From positions 124,001 through 188,000 of the forward strand of contig NZ_MAIQ01000006.1 of the NCBI RefSeq assembly GCF_001678845.1: a stretch of DNA of 64,000 nucleotides. The letters run 5' to 3'. The notes under the pieces were generated by a model that made no database searches, was not told the DNA's origin, and saw only the letters and a list, made by a program, of their open reading frames with translations. Of this stretch, positions 61,027 to 64,000 are shown piece after piece (the first letter of the stretch is position 1; the number at the start of each line of letters is the position of its first letter). The position numbers were made by a program, and so were the translations under genes. This DNA is from Christensenella intestinihominis (GTDB lineage Bacteria > Bacillota > Clostridia > Christensenellales > Christensenellaceae).

Positions 61027-61061
61027 GGCAATATTGGAAACATTATGGAGGAAAAGCGGCC

Positions 61062-61493
61062 ATGACGGGTGAATTCACCATAGCGGTTCACGCTTTGGTC
61101 TATCTCAATCATAAGAAAAAAATGATCAGCAGCGACGAGCTTGCCAAGAATGTATGCACGCATCCGGCACGCATCCGCAAGGTGATGTCGAAGCTCAAAA
61201 AGGCGGGCCTGCTCACAACCAAGGAAGGCGCCGAGGGAGGATATTCCTTTTCCCTCGATGCGGAGAAGGTTAATTTGCGCATGATAGACGAGGCGCTTGG
61301 GGAGCCGATGATTGCCGCGTCCTGGCATTCGGGGAATTCCGATATGGAATGCCTGATTGCCTCCGGTATGGCTTCCGTAATGGATGGGATATATGCGGAG
61401 CTTGACAGCGTTTGCAGGCGGCAGCTTGAGAAAACCACCATCGCCGATATTGACCGCGTGATTTTTAAAGACAGGGAAAAAGCCGGGGCATAG
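61062..61493 (+). CDS. Rrf2-family transcriptional regulator
   Basis: 143 residues. N-terminal winged helix (FTIAVHALVYLNHKKKMISSDELAKNV), the beta-wing with KEGAEGGYSF, and a dimer helix. The three-Cys cluster motif of IscR/NsrR (CX5-7CX5C) is missing; only scattered Cys remain, so it is closer to the YwnA/CymR-like apo regulators. GGAGG precedes the ATG. It follows the thiol/Fe-S operon and may control it in response to thiol or sulfur state (inference). Confidence 0.88.
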   Translation: MTGEFTIAVHALVYLNHKKKMISSDELAKNVCTHPARIRKVMSKLKKAGLLTTKEGAEGGYSFSLDAEKVNLRMIDEALGEPMIAASWHSGNSDMECLIASGMASVMDGIYAELDSVCRRQLEKTTIADIDRVIFKDREKAGA

Positions 61494-61501
61494 AAAAGAT
61501 G

Positions 61502-61533
61502 AAAAAGCCCTTCCGTTTTGGAAGGGCTTTTTT
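61502..61533. terminator. Bidirectional terminator
   Basis: AAAAAGCCCTTCC (61502-61514), loop GTTTT, GGAAGGGC (61520-61527), six Ts. Between the Rrf2 gene and the convergent DUF4349 gene. Confidence 0.93.
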
Positions 61534-61540
61534 GGTGCCG

Positions 61541-62623
61541 TTATTTCTTGGGTTCGTCCGTGTTCCGGGGCGGCGCCTGCTGCTGCATCGGCGGGACCGG
61601 AGGCGCCTGCGGGGGATATGGGGGATACATGGGCTGCTGCATCGTGGATTGCTGCATTGGACGCGGCGGGCGAACCTTTTCCGGGTGCTTTGCATAATGC
61701 TTTTTGCGCAGCCAGAGAATCAGCCGGATTACCGCGTAAATAACCGCGGCCAGGATCGCCAGCAGGATAAGCACGGGCAGCGCCGCCATGAACCCAACGG
61801 CGAAGTTTTCCAGGAATTCACCCACGCCCGTCATGGACATGGAGAACGCGTCAGACGCGCGGTCGCCGAGGGGCTGGCCGTCCGCGCCGATGGTTTCGGG
61901 CGTGATAAGCTCCGTCAGGGTAACATCCACCGTTGCATAATCGACGAGCTGATCCATCTGCCTTTTGCTGCCCTGGAGCTGGTCAAGCTCATACAGTACG
62001 TCGGAAAGCTCCTGTTCAAACGCGACGATATCCTCTGCCTTGGTTGCGTTTTCAAGATAACCCAGCAGGCGGTCTTTGCGTATGGTGAGCATCTCAATCC
62101 GGGCATCCGTATCGTAATACTGCGAGGTGAGGTCGTCCGTGGATTTATGCTTGCCGACCACCTCGCCAATTCCCGAAAGCCTGTCCATAAAGGCAGTCAG
62201 GCTGGAGGTAGGGACGCGCAGGGAAAGATAGGAATTACGGCCGTAATTTTTTCCGGTTTCCGAGGAATAAGAGGAACTTTCCTCGTTTGCGACATACCCG
62301 CCGACCGCTGAAAGCTCTTCATTGATCTTTGCGTAGTCCGCATCATATTGCTTGGTGTTGATGTCAAACGATGCGCTGTAGGTGAGCTTGCGGTCCGTAT
62401 CGGGCAGGTCCGGATTGGAAAGGCCGCCAAGGCCGCCGGCCTCTTCATAAGCTTCCGTTTCTGCCTCCGCACCTTCGTTTTTGGATGAATCCGCCGCTGC
62501 GGCAGGCCCATAGCTGGCCTCGGGAGCAGCCGCCGAATCCATAGCGCCCGTTTCGGATGGGGCCGCAGAACAGGCTGTCAGGAACAAGACAGCGCATATC
62601 ATAACGACGATTATTTTCTTCAT
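61541..62623 (-). CDS. DUF4349 lipoprotein
   Basis: 360 residues. Lipoprotein signal with FLTAC, Ala/Glu-rich linker, then DUF4349: KLTYSASFDINTKQYDADYAKI-type start, GRNSYLSLRVPTSSL, a central coiled coil with KAEDIVAFEQELSDVLYELDQLQG, VDVTLTE, then one C-terminal membrane helix (about 280-305) and a Pro/Gln-rich cytoplasmic tail. The family's role is unknown; it resembles membrane-anchored envelope proteins. Next to a VanR-type two-component system transcribed divergently. Confidence 0.85.
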   Translation of the reverse strand: MKKIIVVMICAVLFLTACSAAPSETGAMDSAAAPEASYGPAAAADSSKNEGAEAETEAYEEAGGLGGLSNPDLPDTDRKLTYSASFDINTKQYDADYAKINEELSAVGGYVANEESSSYSSETGKNYGRNSYLSLRVPTSSLTAFMDRLSGIGEVVGKHKSTDDLTSQYYDTDARIEMLTIRKDRLLGYLENATKAEDIVAFEQELSDVLYELDQLQGSKRQMDQLVDYATVDVTLTELITPETIGADGQPLGDRASDAFSMSMTGVGEFLENFAVGFMAALPVLILLAILAAVIYAVIRLILWLRKKHYAKHPEKVRPPRPMQQSTMQQPMYPPYPPQAPPVPPMQQQAPPRNTDEPKK

Positions 62624-62939
62624 GTCATTTTACCTCCGGTTATTTTATTCGTTTGTTATTGTGGTCCTGATATCAATGGAAAAAGCTTCTTTGAATTGTT
62701 TTCATTATACAGGAAAAAGAGACGCTGCGCCTATAAGTTCATACAGTGTTCACAAAGAAATATTGCTGTTATACGAACTTAACGGGAAGGTAATAAAACC
62801 GGTGAAATTGTCATAAAGTCTTAAGAAAATTTAAGGTTTGTTCTTAATATTTCTAACTTATCCTAGGATTAGGGAAAAAAGAGAAGGCGTGTTATAATGG
62901 TATGGATCAAGATACCATTATAACGGAGGTAAGGAACAC
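62624..62939. other. 316-base divergent intergenic region
   Basis: No gene. Reverse-strand TATAAT at 62704-62709 may be the -10 for DUF4349, without a clear -35. Forward side has spaced TTAAG repeats (62821-62825, 62831-62835; inverted copy 62843-62847) and the long palindrome over the regulator's -10 (62890-62921). Confidence 0.6.
62890..62921. promoter_or_regulatory. Long palindrome containing the regulator gene's -10 box
   Basis: TTATAATGGTAT (62890-62901), spacer GGATCAAG, ATACCATTATAA (62910-62921): 12-bp perfect arms, with TATAAT (62891-62896) in the left arm and its mirror in the right. The usual -35 position has no match, so the promoter likely needs an activator, for which the TTAAG repeats upstream are candidates. 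Confidence 0.7.
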
Positions 62940-63632
62940 ATGAGGATACTGGTGTGTGACGACGATAAGGAAATCGTCGACGCGATCGAAATCTATCTGG
63001 TGAATGAAGGCTACGAGGTTCTGAAAGCATATGACGGGGCGCAGGCTGTAAAGTATGCGGAGGAGCAGGAAATCCACCTGATCGTCATGGACATCATGAT
63101 GCCCGGGATGGACGGTATCCGCGCAACGATGAAGCTGAGGGAAAGCGCAAATATTCCCGTCATCATGCTGAGCGCGAAGTCGGAGGACAATGACAAAATC
63201 CTGGGGCTTAACTCCGGCGCGGACGATTACCTGACGAAGCCGTTTAATCCACTGGAGCTGGTCGCGCGGGTGAAATCCCAGCTGCGGCGTTACACATCGC
63301 TTGGAAGCATGACCCAGGAGAAGGGAGTGCTCCAAACGGGCGGGCTTGTGCTTGACGATATGAAAAAGACCGTTACGGTAGACGGCGAGCCTGTAAAGCT
63401 TACCCCCATGGAATACAAAATATTGCGCTACCTGATGCAGAATATGGAACGGGTTCTTTCCACCACGCAGATATATGAAAGCGTATGGGACGAAAAAGCG
63501 GTCGGCGCGGAAAACACTATTGCGGTGCACATTCGCCGGATTCGCGAGAAGATTGAGATTAACCCGAAAGAACCAAAATATTTGAAGGTGGTGTGGGGGA
63601 TTGGATACAAAATTGATAAGATCAAAGTATGA
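62940..63632 (+). CDS. OmpR-family response regulator (VanR-like)
   Basis: 230 residues. Receiver: VCDDDKE acidic pocket, phospho-Asp in IVMDIMMPGMDG, Lys in LTKPFNP; winged helix with KLTPMEYKILRYLM and VHIRRIREKIE ending in VWGIGYKI. The full look is that of the VanR/cell-envelope group. GGAGG and AAGGA precede the ATG. It is followed directly by a histidine kinase gene, cut by the window end. The divergent DUF4349 gene is a possible target. Confidence 0.92.
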   Translation: MRILVCDDDKEIVDAIEIYLVNEGYEVLKAYDGAQAVKYAEEQEIHLIVMDIMMPGMDGIRATMKLRESANIPVIMLSAKSEDNDKILGLNSGADDYLTKPFNPLELVARVKSQLRRYTSLGSMTQEKGVLQTGGLVLDDMKKTVTVDGEPVKLTPMEYKILRYLMQNMERVLSTTQIYESVWDEKAVGAENTIAVHIRRIREKIEINPKEPKYLKVVWGIGYKIDKIKV

Positions 63633-64000
63633 TTTTAAATTTAAAATCATTGCCTGGATTATCTGTATTGCGACCGGATGCCTGATCTCTTTTTCCGTAG
63701 TACGCCTTGAGAAGTATGATCCCGCAAATACGATGACGAGCGACAAGTATGTTGAAAGCGCGGAATACCTTTCCACAATGCAGGACTATACAAATTCCGT
63801 GGAATACGCGTTTTATGGCTATGACGACTCGGCAAAACAACATGAGGTGCGGAATTACATCTCGGGACTGAAGAATTCTTATTCCGAAGAAATCAGTGAA
63901 GTGCTTGGAAGCACAGACCTTGGGGAGGGCAATTATTATGATGAGTATCTTGAGAAATTTCAGGAAGAATTTGCAGCTCAGGTTGCAGGAAACGAAGCAG
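63613..64000 (+). CDS. Sensor histidine kinase, 5' part only
   Basis: The frame is open from 63601 to the end of the window and overlaps the regulator's 3' end. It encodes basic residues, one membrane helix (KIIAWIICIATGCLISFSVV) and the start of an extracellular acidic sensor region rich in Tyr, Glu and Ser. The start codon is uncertain: TTG at 63613 (used here) or TTG at 63601; no ATG gives this frame near the junction. The kinase domains would lie beyond the window. Function follows from the paired regulator. Confidence 0.7.
   Translation, partial: MIRSKYDFKFKIIAWIICIATGCLISFSVVRLEKYDPANTMTSDKYVESAEYLSTMQDYTNSVEYAFYGYDDSAKQHEVRNYISGLKNSYSEEISEVLGSTDLGEGNYYDEYLEKFQEEFAAQVAGNEA

Noticed and set aside
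1-64000. Prophage, insertion sequence, tRNA or rRNA genes
   Set aside because: No transposase, integrase, phage structural gene, cloverleaf or rRNA core sequence was recognised anywhere in the window.

Overview
The window reads as chromosome of an anaerobic, probably spore-forming member of the Clostridia (Firmicutes). The evidence is: sigma-A promoters of near-consensus type (TTGACA, 17 bp, TATAAT), purine-rich ribosome binding sites, a tryptophan T-box leader, Gly/Pro-free lipoprotein signals, a type III glutamine synthetase, a ferredoxin-rich split glutamate synthase, a soluble [FeFe] hydrogenase and a PdaA-type spore-cortex deacetylase. Most genes are moderately GC-rich (by eye about 50-55%), which would fit a Christensenellaceae-like lineage, but the genus cannot be proved from the sequence. 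No rRNA, tRNA, CRISPR array, transposase or phage gene was seen.

Layout. 1-11.2 kb: tail of a PfkB sugar kinase, an SDR, a ROK repressor and its apparent regulon: a zinc polyol dehydrogenase, a sugar ABC transporter (ATPase, two permeases, binding lipoprotein), ribulokinase and L-ribulose-5-phosphate 4-epimerase. 11.2-18.5 kb: two small reverse-strand genes (CpXC protein, ProX-type deacylase), then a MacAB-like export operon and its two-component system. 18.5-25.3 kb: tryptophan operon trpE-trpGD-trpC-trpF-trpB-trpA behind a T-box. 25.4-27.7 kb: MerR regulator with a small ABC-2 exporter. 27.8-28.8 kb: pdaA-like gene. 28.8-39.4 kb: a noticeably more AT-rich accessory block with a second ROK regulator and a second sugar ABC transporter followed by a Gfo/Idh dehydrogenase, a divergent NagB-like protein, an SDR and an aldose epimerase. 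39.5-49.3 kb: a nitrogen-assimilation block: Amt fused to PII, glutamine synthetase III, and a five-piece glutamate synthase operon ending in an ANTAR antiterminator. 49.3-52.4 kb: CTP synthase and [FeFe] hydrogenase. 52.7-56.7 kb: DUF6530-like protein, osmoprotectant ABC operon, VOC protein, an orphan winged-helix protein. 57-61.5 kb: an envelope redox cluster (rhodanese, TlpA, a 48-residue CXXC protein, NapH-like Fe-S protein, flavoprotein disulfide reductase) and an Rrf2 regulator. 61.5-64 kb: DUF4349 lipoprotein and a VanR-type two-component system cut by the window end.

How parts work together. The most interesting signal is in the nitrogen block: the leaders of amt-PII and glnN each hold a small hairpin with the same hexaloop AAAGGC (A at loop position 1, G at position 4, the signature of ANTAR RNA targets), each overlapping one arm of a larger hairpin, while an ANTAR protein with a pseudo-receiver domain is encoded a few kb away at the end of the glutamate synthase operon. 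This suggests one local RNA-antitermination circuit for ammonium uptake and glutamine synthesis. The second is the AT-rich sugar operon at 29-39 kb, whose enzyme set (no kinase, no aldolase, a NagB relative lacking a catalytic Asp) does not match a pathway I can name and which is punctuated by several unusual structured intergenic elements.
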